A stretch of DNA of 64,000 nt from Pogonophryne albipinna (lineage: Eukaryota; Chordata; Actinopteri; Perciformes; Artedidraconidae). The notes beneath the pieces are model-generated. The model was not told the origin of the DNA. It saw only the letters and a list, made by a program, of their open reading frames with translations, and made no database searches. The stretch is taken from assembly GCA_028583405.1 (NCBI GenBank), contig CM053249.1, positions 39,089,259-39,153,258 of the forward strand, read 5' to 3'. Both the position numbers and the translations under genes were made by a program. Below, in pieces: positions 50,941 to 63,384 of the stretch. Every line of letters begins with the position of its first letter. Within the stretch, counting starts at the first letter, position 1.

Positions 50941-51407
50941 CTTCGATCGCCGGGGTGTCGGCGTGGAGTGGACACGCTAGTAACAGGTACGTTACTCAGA
51001 AAAAAATCCAACCTTGCCGTTAGTCCGAAAGGAAAAAAGGCGACGGTGTAGATTTTATTCTTTAAAGAATATGAACTGGTGTGTTAATACCTTTTTTTTT
51101 ATCTCTGTCTCCTCTGGTGTGAGAGAGAAAATAGAACATCCTCTTTACCGTGGTGTCGGTGTGGAGGGAAGAACAAACTAGCAACAGGTATGTTAATAGC
51201 TTGAAGAAAAAAATTAAAACCTTACCGTTATTTCGACAGAAAGAACGGCGAGGCAGATTACAATATTAACTGGTGTGTTAATATTGCTCAGTCTTCTTGC
51301 AAAGCAAAAAAGTAACCGGCAAGCGCCCGTCGACCGAATGTTAGCTTTGGGTTCAGTCTGTGGACCGTTAAGCTAACCCGGTTACTGATAAGTCGAGATG
51401 TGCTCTG

Positions 51408-51574
51408 AAGCGAGAAGAGGTGTTTGAATTACGCTGCGTCGTAGCGCAAGCTACTTAAAGGGTGGGTGGATTCCCTGACGTTGACGTCAAGATCACCAGC
51501 CAATCAGGATTGGCGTAATGAGATTGATGCTTCTGTTTGCATACGCGTTGAGGCGCATCCCATAGTGAGACATC
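51408..51574 (-). repeat. DIRS right inverted terminal repeat
   Basis: Inverse of 46258-46434. The terminal 24 bases beyond it (to 51598) are specific to this end and are represented in the internal complementary region. Confidence 0.9.
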
Positions 51575-51644
51575 GAACGGAGTGTTATGAATGAGAACAA
51601 ACATGGTGTTGAATCATCAACAGCATGTACAATTCACCTCAAAT

Positions 51645-52090
51645 CAAATCAAGTTTTATTTATATAGCACATTTATAAACGATTTTTGGTCGAGCCAAAG
51701 TGCTGTACATATAATAAAAATAGCCTACAGTAGAGACACTTTACAGCAAAAACAACAGCACAGATTGTTCAGAATATCAGTATGAGAAAAACGACACCCT
51801 CTGTCCTTAGACCCTCTGTCCTCAGACCCTCTGTCCTCAGACCCTCTGTCCTTAGACCCTCTGTCCTTAGACCCTCTGTCCTCAGACCCTCTGTCCTTAG
51901 ACCCTCTGTCCTTAGACCCTCTGTCCTTAGACCCTCACATCGTACAAGGAAAAACTTCCAGAGAAACCCCACAGTTTAAAGGGAAACAATGGGAGAAACC
52001 TCAGGGAGAGCAACAGAGGAGGGATCCCTCTCCCAGGACGGACAGACGTGCAATAGATGCTGTGTGTAAATCGAAGAGACAATACATTTT
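51645..52090 (-). mobile_element. 5'-truncated L2 LINE 3' UTR
   Basis: Inverse of the 3' untranslated region of the 30640-35525 LINE (shared phrases such as the inverse of TTTTTCCTTGTACGATGTGA, and the CCTGAGGTTTCTCCCAT region). The L2-proximal part to 51977 lies in arm A of the inverted duplication; the rest lies beyond the duplication break. Confidence 0.8.
51796..51930. repeat. 15-bp minisatellite, nine units, within LINE tail
   Basis: Unit ACCCTCTGTCCTTAG, with CTCAG variants, repeated nine times. Arm B (about 53690-53715) and the intact LINE (near 35400-35425) have one unit, so the expansion happened in arm A after the duplication. Confidence 0.93.
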
Positions 52091-52980
52091 ACAGCATATA
52101 GACCGAATGTTAGGAAATGCATGTGTCTGTAATAAAAATAAGAAGACAAAGCATGTTTAAGTTAAGCATCGTATGTTTGCTGGTAAATGATTCCAGTCTG
52201 GAGGAGCTTTGAACATCAATGATCTTTACTGACTGCTTTGGTTACTGAGGGAGTGCAATATTAGTGCCTCAAATGATATGTGAGGACGCTGGTACGTATA
52301 CTAATTGTTGAAGTAATGTTACCTCAATCCAGTTATATGTTTTTAAGATGTATTTTTTAGTGTTCCAATCACTCCATGGACTTGCGTGATGGAGACATGT
52401 TCTCCATGTTTGCCCCCCCTCCTCACGTCCTCTGACTCTGGCCTTCTATATATTCTCAGGGTCAGGTCACAGACATCCAGAGAGGCAGCACTGAGTATGG
52501 ATCTGATTCTGGAACAGCCTGTTGGAAAAGCTGAGTCCATTACAATGTTGTTGAATTGTTGTTTATCTAATATTTGCATTTTAAGTGCCTTGCACAGCAA
52601 CTTTGCACACAAGGTGCTAAATAGATAAATAAAGAATAATGTTTCATTTTAAAGTATAGCCACTGATGTGTCTTTGTCCGCCTGTGTGTTAAAGGGAGGG
52701 AATGCTCATGACACGCATTTTTAAATAATTATCATCCGATAAAACAGACCAGTCTCTGCCAGTCTTTTTTTTTATTTTTTTATCCGACGACGTCATCAGT
52801 AATTTTAAACTGATTAATTACCGAAATAACATCAACCCTGTGGGCGGCGCCATTTTGACGAGTCACATGACTTATTTTACCGGAAGTGACGTGAACTATG
52901 CGTTTGGTGTCGAGGACAAATTGACTTATGTGCTTTGTTCATGTTGTGTACTCTAGTTACTCTCTCAATTCTATAGAAAT

Positions 52981-53265
52981 ATGCCTCATTGTATCGCGAC
53001 ACATTGCCACAATTCGGATAGGAACAATCCACGGAATGCTCGGTTCCATCTATTGCCAACAGGTAAGCGTAAGAAGTACGTTCGGAGGCAGTGGCTAGCG
53101 AAATGTGCTCGGCCCGAACCGAAAGATCCACAGGCGCATGTATGCAGCGAACATTTCAAGTTTCCGGACGACTACTCTGAGAGTATGATGAAACATAAAA
53201 TGGGATTTATGAATCAACCATTACTTAATGGGGATGCAGTGCACTGCCAATGCCAGCCAGCGTAA
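52981..53265 (+). CDS. THAP-domain protein, first exon or fragment
   Basis: The frame of 94 residues starts MPHCIATHCHNSD, giving the paired cysteines (C4, C9), then RFHLLPTGKRKK, RRQWLAKC with the invariant tryptophan, a proline, and VCSEHF with the CxxH pair: the zinc-coordinating THAP fold, about 80 residues. THAP domains bind DNA and occur in P-element and Kolobok transposases and in host regulators. No catalytic domain follows; the frame ends soon after the domain. A strong donor-like AG|GTAAGC within the domain at about 53060 could alter the product. The segment upstream has GC-rich, promoter-like sequence. Confidence 0.7.
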   Translation: MPHCIATHCHNSDRNNPRNARFHLLPTGKRKKYVRRQWLAKCARPEPKDPQAHVCSEHFKFPDDYSESMMKHKMGFMNQPLLNGDAVHCQCQPA

Positions 53266-53647
53266 GCACCTTACGCTGCAGACTTTACTTATTGTTTACT
53301 ACGTAAGGAAGCAGGAATTGCAGGACCCAGAGCGCACGGAGCACAGAGCGGACAGCAGATAACGGAATTGCAGTTTTATTGCTTATAGATTATCAGAACA
53401 TTTCAAAGGGGACACAGCCCCATTGGATATTAACCTATGGATTAACTACATCATCGTTTTTATCGTTTTAATGCCATTGAAGACCAGTTTAGATCAGGCA
53501 AAGAGGAAGGTAAGCCATGTTAGCCTAGCGCCACTTGTTTTGATGTACGTTTTTGTTGATAACGTCGCGAGTTTGTATCTTTCAGTGTTGAGGTGGGCAC
53601 CGTTAGATTCTGTGTCTTTACGATCATAAACGATGTGTTGGATGTGG

Positions 53648-54494
53648 AAACTGTGGGTTTTCTCTGGAAGTTTTTCCTTGTACGATGTGAGGGTCTAAGG
53701 ACAGAGGGTGTCGTTTTTCTCATACTGATATTCTGAACAATCTGTGCTGTTGTATTTGCTGTAAAGTGTCTCTACTGTAGGCTATTTTTATTATATGTAC
53801 AGCACTTTGGCTCCACCAAAAATCGTTTATAAATGTGCTATATAAATAAAACTTGTTTTGATTTGAGGTGAATTGTACATGCTGTTGATGATTCAACACC
53901 ATGTTTGTTTTGTTTTATTCTATTGCTGAGCAAAAGTATTTGTTCATGGCCTCTCTGTGGCCGGCAGTGGCTCAGTTAGTAGGGGCTTGGACTGGGAGCT
54001 GTAGGGTTGCCGGTTCAAGTCCCCGATCAGACCTAAAATATGGAGTGCGGACTGCTACTTGGAGAGGTCCCAGTTCACCCCCTGCCCTTGAGCAAGGCAC
54101 CGGATTGGATTTAAAAACAATCATTATTTATCTCTTTCCTTTGGTATATTTGTGGCAAATGCAGGAATATTGTGGTAGAATTTTTCAGAAAATAGTAGGG
54201 GTGTAACGGTATCCGTATTCGTCCCGTACCGTCACGGTTCGGACGTCACGGTTCGGACGTCACGGTTCGGTGCATGCAGTCACACGACGAATACGCCTTT
54301 TTTTTATGAGTGGGAAAAAAGTCTGTCATTCAGGGCAGTATCCACTACACTATATATAATCCAGGGGGCGGTATTGCGCCTAAAAGCTGTTTGCCAGCCG
54401 CCCTTAAACAACAAAGAACAAGAAGAAAACACAACAAAACGAACAAAATACAAGAAGAAGAAAAGTTAGTATTGCGAGTGTCACTACCCGGGTT
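53648..54494. repeat. Inverted duplication, arm B (empty DIRS site)
   Basis: Inverse of arm A without the DIRS element. Contains a LINE tail (to about 53865), flank with the unoccupied DIRS site near 53910, a SINE, and the end of the 42056-45924 hAT starting at 54196 with its target copy GAAAATAG at 54188-54195. Both edges are abrupt. Confidence 0.9.
53960..54125 (+). mobile_element. tRNA-derived SINE, arm B copy
   Basis: Head with TGGCTCAGTTAGTA and GGTTCAAGTCCC corresponding to Pol III A and B boxes; body with CAGTTCACCCCCTGCCCTTG. Not a functional tRNA: no acceptor stem or closing 3' end was seen. Confidence 0.7.
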
Positions 54495-55194
54495 TGATTT
54501 GATGTGCAGCTAGGATAAGTAATAAGGGAGCTAGGAGTGATTTTCGGTGCAGTAATAGGTTAGCATTTTTCGCTCGGGGCTAATTCAGAGGCTCACTGTT
54601 AGCATTGTGTGTTTTTCTTGAAGAAAAAAATGAAAAAGATCAATTAAATTAGTTTTTTTCCCGTTATATGGATATACAATATTCATAGTTTATTAAATAT
54701 TAAGGTTCCTTAGACGTTGTTTCCTGCAAATGACGCGATTTCGGCCCCGGAACCGGGTCCGTGGGGCCTAAGAGGATAACAGAGTATGTTTTTTATTTTT
54801 TTTACAGTTGTATTTGGATGGAATGAATACCAATAGTGATAATTCAAAGTAAGTCCGCCTGGACTTTATTTTTCTAAACTTCTTCCTCAGCTGACGAGTC
54901 CAAACTCAAATACTCCGCCATGTTTTCGTGGTGTGTTTACAAAATGAACGGATAGATGACGTCACGACCTAGTTTTTCGGATCATGTGACTACTGAAAAT
55001 GGCCAAAATGGCAGCTGCCTGACGGAATATACAGGTTTTGATAAAAAAGAGCTATAAAATCATTATTTACCGGGGAATATCGCTGATTTCTTCAGGGTAT
55101 GGTTTAAACATAATGTTTCACTAAATACTGAAGTTTTGATTAACTATCTAATGACTGGAGCCTTCCTTTAACATACTGAATAATCTCAACTCAA

Positions 55195-55923
55195 AGGTCG
55201 TATTCACACCTAATAGTCCGCAAACAGTAACAGTTTGTTACATTGTTTCATTTTTCAGAAGGTTCGGTTTGCGTTCACATGGGCACAACTCAAACGGACA
55301 ATAAACTTTAAACACAAATCATGTGCACGGAAATGCTGTTCAACCATTGGTCAGACATTAAGGGGGTAAAAACGCAATTTCTACCGGAACCTCCGCCATG
55401 GAGCATCGGCAGGATATTTTCAAGCTGCTGTTAATCTGGAGAGCATATCAACAGACTCTAGCAGACGGCGCATATGATTATATAATCAGACAACGTGGGT
55501 TAAAAAACATTATAACACATAATTAGAGACGTCCTGCAGTAAGGAGGAGGTTTCACCGACGACAGGTGGCTCTGACTTTTATGTCTAGTTGACGGAGCAT
55601 TTTTAGTTTGAACGACACTGTCAACACTTCATTCTGCTTCACTCTTCCGCTAAAGATTTTGAAGACATCCACGTTCTTGTGACTCGTAAATACAACACTT
55701 CCTGTGTTTTGGTGCGGACTGCGTTCACACCAGCTATGAGCTCCAGAGTTCACTTGCAAGCGGTCCGAGACCACCTCTTTTAAGCGGACCAGAGTCCGGT
55801 TGTTTAGTTCACTTCAGAGGTCTCGGACTGTGTTCACACCGTCCCAAACGAACCGCACCAAGCGGCTAAAAGCACCAGGGTTCGATTCAACCGGACTATA
55901 CAAGGCTGGTGTGAATGCGACCT
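55195..55923. mobile_element. Inverted-terminal-repeat element, superfamily unclear
   Basis: AGGTCGTATTCACACC at the left matches the inverse of the right end, AGGTCGCATTCACACC. Phrases about GTTCACAC recur inside. I could not define a target duplication with confidence. It lacks a coding frame. Confidence 0.6.
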
Positions 55924-56028
55924 AAGACACCTTCATTAAGCATCAATTACACAAAACTGATGTGGCTAGCGTCCAACCTTGAAATGCTGATATAGCTGTA
56001 AAAGTGAATAGATTTTGCACAAAGTCAT

Positions 56029-56732
56029 TGTTACGGTTGCTGTTTGTCTGCTCCTTAATCTGCCTGTGAGTGTTTTCAGCTGTGTGTGTGATTAGGTAAA
56101 TGAGCTGTGTGGTTGCTCCAACACCATTGGCTGCCCATCTCCTGGTCCGCCTCTGACGATGGTGATTGGATTGACGTCGTCCAATCGCAGCGCACAGCCG
56201 GCGCACACCTGCTGGGGAGGAGTACAAAGGCCGCGGACTATCACCACTCTGGAGGCTCTGCTGTGTGAGCGGAGGCCTCTCGCTCGTTGCTCTCGTTTGT
56301 GTGCAAATGTGCAACCAGTGGTTAACTAGTGTGATCTTGTGTGTTGGTAGTGCCTAGAGTAGCTTAGTTAGAGGTTAGAGTAGTTTACATAGTGTTTAGA
56401 GTAGCTTAGGTTTTTGTGACTGTTGCCTTTAGTTTAGCGGTGTGTTTTGTATAAATTCCCTGTGTTAGTCTGTACCACTTTTAAAGTGAGGTTTTGTTTA
56501 GTTCCTTATTTAGTGTGAGTGTTATTTCTTTGTATGTATACAGACTCCTTTTTAAGAGTCCTCCCTTTGTTTGGTTATTTGTCAACCTGTGCCCTTTTGG
56601 CCCTTTTGTTTGTTCAGGCTGCACGCCTTCCATTTTGTTTACCGCTGCTATTGAAAATAAACCACTTATAATTATACCAATCTGGTTGTGTTTCTTCCCT
56701 TTAGTTCCCCTAGCCTAATAGGGAACGTAACA
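56029..56732 (+). mobile_element. Solo LTR
   Basis: Starts TGTTACG and ends CGTAACA, with a 5-bp target duplication GTCAT at 56024-56028 and 56733-56737. Near the end AATAAA at about 56654 serves as a polyadenylation signal. No internal retrovirus-like sequence on either side, so it is a solo LTR left by recombination. Gypsy, BEL and ERV families all fit a 5-bp duplication. Confidence 0.8.
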
Positions 56733-57299
56733 GTCATCATTTAGAAATGAAAATCCTATTTTGTTAATATTATATGATGAACACAACCATACCTGTATGA
56801 GCCGTTCTGAGCCACCAGCGTTTTTACTTTAAATTACAACTCTATTCAGTCACCAAGCTAAGTGTGAGTCTTTACCAAACATAAGTATTGAGTTGTAAAT
56901 GACCGTCTGACTGTTCTCTCCTGCAGGACGGTTCTACATGTCTTTAATACCCGAGGGTCTGCATGAATATGACCCCTCACCCCCTGAGATGGCAGCATCA
57001 GAGCCGGTGACACCAGCAGAATCAATACACTGATCAGGAAAGCTGGGTCTGTCATCAGCGTCAAGCTGGACCCCTTTGAAGCTCTGGTGGAGAGGAGGAC
57101 ACTGAACAGGCTGTTGTCCATCATGGATAACCCCACCCATCCTCTCCACCTGCAGCTGGACAGACAGCAGAGCTCCTTCTCCAACAGACTGCTGCAGCTC
57201 CGCTGTATCTCACTGCAATAACTCTGTACAACAAATCACCTCTGGCTGGCAGAGAACTTTCTGCTCCATCGTTTTTCTCTTCACTGTACATTTTAAATG

Positions 57300-57330
<31 letters not shown>

Positions 57331-57484
57331 ATTCGATTTATAAAGCACCTTTCATTGCTAACAGCAATCCCAAGGTGCTACAGGAGGTGTAATAAAAACA
57401 AACAAAATAAACAAAAGTTTAATCAAAAGCATTTTTTTAAAGAAAGGTTTTTAAGCCTTTCTTGAAGGCGTCAGTGATCTGTGG

Positions 57485-57758
57485 AGTCCTCAGGTGGTCT
57501 GAGAGTCCTCAGGTGGTCTGTGGAGTCCTCAGGTGGTCTGTGGAGTCCTCAGGTGGTCTGAGAGTCCTCAGGTGGTCTGTGGAGTCCTCAGGTGGTCTGG
57601 GAGTCCTCAGGTGGTCTGGGAGTCCTCAGGTGGTCTGTGGAGTCCTCAGGTGGTCTGGGAGTCCTCAGGTGGTCTGTGGAGTCCTCAGGTAGTCTGGGAG
57701 TCCTCAGGTGGTCTGTGGAGTCCTCAGGTGGTCTGGGAGTCCTCAGGTGGTCTGGGAG
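57485..57758. repeat. 19/20-bp minisatellite, 14 units, in LINE coding end
   Basis: Units GTCCTCAGGTGGTCTGTGGA (20) alternate with 19-base GTCCTCAGGTGGTCTGGGA or GAGA variants. One unit has AGTCT in place of GGTCT. It overlaps the last codons of the L2 ORF2. Confidence 0.93.
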
Positions 57759-59410
57759 GGAATTCCACAGACGAGGAGCAGCTGCACAGAAAGCCCGATC
57801 CCGCATTGTGCGGAGTTTGGTCCTGGGGGGGCGAAGCCGATGATTGGTAGTGGAGCGGAGGTTGCGTGTGGAGATTTGAGATGTGAGAAGTTCCTTCAGG
57901 TATGAAGGAGCATTCCCGTGGATGCACTGATGGGTCAGCAGTGCGATCTTGTATTCTATCCTGAATGAGACAAGAAGCCAGTGGAGGGAATGAAGAACAG
58001 GTGTGATGTGGTTGTATGTTCTCACCCTCATCAGGATCCTAGCGGCACTGTTCTGTACGTATTGGAGCTTCTGAAGGCTCCCGCTAGGAGTCCCGATGAG
58101 GAGAGCGTTACAATAGTCAAGCCTTGAGGAAACGAAGGCATGGACCAGTTGTTCAGCATCTGACAGGGAGAGTGTAGGACAGAGTTTTTGCAATGTTCCT
58201 GAGGTGGTAGAAGGAGGTTTTGCACAGGTGTTTGATGTGGGTGTCAAAGGTCAGATGTCTGTCAAATCTTACACCCAGGTTGGTAACTGCTGTGGAGAGG
58301 GGTATGTTTTGTACAGAAAAGGTGATGTGGGTTATGGGGGATGGCTGGACCTGGTTTGGTGTGCCAACTAAAATAGCCTCTGTTTTGGAGCTATTTAGCT
58401 GCAGGAAGTTTTCTCGCATCCAAGCCTTTATCTCCTCAATGCAGGTGTTAAAGGATGTTGATGGGAGCGGTGATGATGATGGTGACAGTGAGGATGCATG
58501 TGGGATAGGGTCTGTCTTTATATATAGCTGCGTGTCATCAGCGTAGCAATGGAATGATATTCCATGCTGGCTGATGACACGGCCAAGGGGCAGAGTGTAC
58601 AGGGTGAACAGAGTGGGCCCGAGGACCGACCCTTGAGGGACACAGGGTGTGTCTGGGACCTCGCACCTCCCAAGGAGACGTACTCTGTTCTTCCAGACAG
58701 GTAGGACTGGAACCAGCTCAGGGCGGAGTCAGAGAGTCCGATGGTGTGTTTGAGGCGCTGAAGGAGGATGCAGTCAGATCCAGGAGGATGAGGAGAGATG
58801 GGGATTCAGTATCAGCCGCCATCAACAGGTCGTTTGTGACCCTGACCAGAGCTGTTTCAGTGCTGTGGGCGCAACGGAAACCGGACTGGAATTTTTCAAA
58901 GAGGCCGTTTAGTTGTAGATGGTCCTGAAGCTGGACGGCAACTACTTTTTCCAGCACCTTGGCTAGAAATGGGAGGTTGGAGATGGGCCTGTAGTTGGCG
59001 AGGACATCTGGGTCTAGGGTGTTTTTTTTTAGAAGGGGTCTGATGACGGCAGTTTTAAGAGCTGATGGAACATGACCAGCCTTGAGGGAGCTGTTGATGA
59101 CGTAGGTGATCATGGGAGTTATAGCCGGGATGTTTGATTTGACAAGGGCTGTGGGTAGAGGGTCTATTGTGCAGGTGGAGGGTTTCATCTTGCAGGTGAT
59201 GTCCTCAACCTCTTGCTGAGAGATCTCCGTGAAGCAGCAGAGCGGTTGGAAAGTCCCAGGCTGTGGGTTAACAGTAGGGACAGACACAGCGGAAGGGGTA
59301 GAGAGAAGAGAGTGAATAGTGGCAACTTTTGTCCTGAAGAAAGTAACAAAGTTATTGCTCTTCTGTAGTGTCGATGTGTGAGGGAGTTTGTGGCTTGAGG
59401 AGATGATCAA
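57588..59410 (-). pseudogene. L2 reverse transcriptase, frameshifted, with a repeat-expanded end
   Basis: The first frame holds [50 protein letters not shown] and LILLDLTA, then the frame breaks. The YADD motif survives in another frame near 58530 ([12 protein letters not shown]), followed by [14 protein letters not shown] and [16 protein letters not shown]. The last frame has LVHAFVSSRLDYCNALL and NHITPVLHSLHWL and ends in a repeated PDHLRTPRPPEDSTDHL pattern produced by a minisatellite. The element is dead through at least two frameshifts. Confidence 0.82.
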
Positions 59411-59923
59411 CAGTAGAGAAAAGCTGCTTGGAGTTTCCAGGATTTTTATATATTCAGTTTAATATTTAATATTCCATCTGTCATATACTCTACTTTCTTG
59501 TTTATTTATTGTCTTTTCATTTTTATTGTACAATGCCATGTCTTTTTATGCTGCTGCAACACAAACATTTTCCAAATTAGGATCAATAAAGTACTATCTT
59601 ATCTTATGATGCATTGTTGCCATGGTGTTATGCAACAAAACCCCCGGCACCCTGCAGCTCTGTTGACCGGACCTGATGGAGCTGGAATGTAATTTATGAC
59701 TAAAGAAGGTTGTAAGCTCTGTGTAATGCTGCTTGAATAAAAAGGCAGCATCACCTGCTCTGAAAAACACAGCGTTGACAATTTGTTTTGAAGTGAGTTC
59801 AAAGAATTCAGAAGCAGATCTCCTCTCAGGATTAGTGCTCTCCCAGAGCTTGTGTAGATACATCTGCTTTATGTGCGAGAAGTGCGAGTCAGTCACATTT
59901 TAAATAAAGAACAGAAACATTAG

Positions 59924-62099
<2,176 letters not shown>

Positions 62100-62340
62100 T
62101 GTTGCACCCTTATTACTCATAAATAGACGGCTATTACACCTATGTTACAGCCATATTACACTGTTATTAGACCCATATTACACCCATTTAACAGCAATAT
62201 TACATGCATATTTACACCATAATTACATTGTTATTACTCCCATATTACACCCCAATTGCGCCCCTATTACACCCCTGTTACACTGTAATTTCATCTATAG
62301 TACACTGTTAGACCCACATTAGAAACATGTTACACCCTAA
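62100..62340. repeat. Degenerate ATTACACCC array, locus 2
   Basis: Shares ordered landmarks with locus 1 at 29960-30230 in the same orientation. Monomers are irregular, unlike a simple slippage array. Confidence 0.75.
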
Positions 62341-62345
62341 AACAA

Positions 62346-62926
62346 TGTTATGGACACAGTCTGTCAAATAAATGTATCCCCCAGGATTCAGAAACCATTT
62401 TAGGGTACAAATAACAATACTCACATATGCACAGGACCTATACGCAAATACAAATGCAGGCACATAGAGGTGTCAGGGGAAGCAGGCTTCCATCGTTGGC
62501 TGTGTGTAGTTGGGGTTAAGTATCCTGACATGTTGACCACAGGGATCGACCAACCCAGTCGTTTTCAAAGTTTATAAAATGTAGAGACTAAACTTTGATC
62601 AGTCCTTAGAAAGAGAGTGATGAGGCTTGATGACTGATAAACCATCAGATCTCAGATTAGAGAGCTGTAATATTTGCTATGCCCTGAAGCAGTACTGCGT
62701 TCAGATGATACCTGCCAACTCTCTCTGTGGTTTAAAAGAACTGCTGTCTGCAGGCTGTGATGGTTGGAGCTGGCAGTGTTGTAGTATTATATAGTACATC
62801 AAATAAGGGTTATGTAATGTAAAAAGTCAAACTTATTGTGGTAGTTAAAGTTGACCAAAGATTGTGTGTAAGAAACAAGACCTCAGAGTAGAACTCCTTC
62901 TCACTTGATGGTCAATGTGACGGAAC
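62346..62926. other. Nothing recognised
   Basis: No repeat terminus, RNA gene or coding frame could be supported. Confidence 0.5.
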
Positions 62927-63240
62927 GCCTCCAGGCCACGTGTGCGGAAGTAAAATAATTGCAAACGTTAGCAAAAAGAGTTACAGGCACGTACGCACAG
63001 AAATAATTAAACGCAAACACATACGAAAAAAAGTTACAACAAAGAGTCGGGGAGGCGTAGCGACTTTCACCAGTCAACCAATAAGAAAAAAGAAGGTTTA
63101 GTTATAAAATGCTAAAACGATGTTTGGTTAGCTAGTGCGATCCCGGGGTCTGCTCGCTCTTTGATTTATGTCTTTTGACGTAATAAAAGTTCTATTGCAT
63201 CGAACTCTGTCTGCCTCCAGCCACTTCTTTTGAACCTGTT
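62927..63240 (+). mobile_element. LTR-like segment
   Basis: Begins TGTGACGGAACGCC. It has a TATA-like TTATAAAATGC near 63105 and AATAAAAG at about 63182 followed by a CT-rich stretch, an arrangement seen in retroviral-type LTRs. No clear right terminus or target duplication was found, and no internal coding sequence is nearby. Confidence 0.35.
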
Positions 63241-63384
63241 AGAATGTGATGGTATATGTTGAGAAGATCCGGATTCAACTGGCCCAGACCGAGATTTTCC
63301 TCCAACAGCAGCTGATGTGTTCCTTTGGGCCCGGCTGTTTGAAGAATTATTTTATGCATATAATGTAAATCAGCTTTTACTTAA

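Larger units (their letters stand above)
46214..51598 (-). mobile_element. DIRS-type tyrosine-recombinase retrotransposon
   Basis: On the minus strand: gag-like ORF, reverse transcriptase, RNase H, then the amino part of a tyrosine recombinase. Inverted terminal repeats are at 46258-46434 and 51408-51574. An internal complementary region at 46456-46553 is complementary to both outer ends. This is the defining DIRS structure and replaces LTRs. No target duplication is present except a shared AAC at both junctions, as expected for recombinase-mediated insertion. The empty site is preserved at about 53910-53915. The recombinase catalytic region and part of the frame are missing, so this copy is not autonomous. 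Confidence 0.93.
45640..51977. repeat. Inverted duplication, arm A (interrupted by DIRS)
   Basis: 45640-46213 and 51598-51977 together are the inverse of 53648-54494. Included in order are a hAT right end with its target copy, a tRNA-derived SINE, single-copy flank and a LINE tail. The DIRS element at 46214-51598 is absent from the other arm. Arm A also has nine 15-bp minisatellite units where arm B has one. Confidence 0.9.
52693..55167. mobile_element. Candidate Kolobok-like element with THAP ORF, split by arm B
   Basis: TTAA flanks at 52689-52692 and 55168-55171. Ends start AGGGAGGGAATGC and, inverted, AGGAAGGCTCCAG, so the outermost match is weak. Subterminal inverted similarity is better: near 52850-52890 and inversely near 54955-54995, sharing GCCATTTT, AGTCACATGA and GTGACGT. 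A THAP-domain frame lies inside. TTAA target and a THAP domain together suggest Kolobok; a P-element-like or host THAP gene is the alternative. Arm B (53648-54494) appears inserted within it. Confidence 0.45.
57303..59440 (-). mobile_element. L2-type LINE, 5'-truncated, with (ATT)n tail
   Basis: Minus-strand LINE whose 3' end near 57340 reads AAAGGTGCTTTATAAATCGA followed by ATT repeats (57303-57332). It contains the reverse transcriptase but not the endonuclease. Inserted in the Rex1-like LINE described separately. Confidence 0.82.
56938..59607 (+). mobile_element. Rex1-like LINE 3' end, split by an L2 insertion
   Basis: 56938-57250 encodes, in broken frame, RLIRKAGSVISVKLDPFEAL and LNRLLSIMDNPTHPLH, the conserved carboxy-terminal region of Rex-type ORF2. 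The matching 3' tail, with AGGATCAATAAAGTACTATC and TTATC repeats, is at 59445-59607. The intervening 57303-59440 is an L2 in the opposite orientation, so the L2 inserted into this LINE's 3' untranslated region. Confidence 0.65.

Noticed and set aside
53963..54032. Functional tRNA gene
   Set aside because: A and B box-like motifs are present, but the sequence continues into a SINE body and a cloverleaf could not be drawn.
54720..54790. GGCCCCGGAACCGGGTCCGTGGGGCC palindromic block as a regulatory site
   Set aside because: Probably internal to the candidate TTAA element; no known motif.
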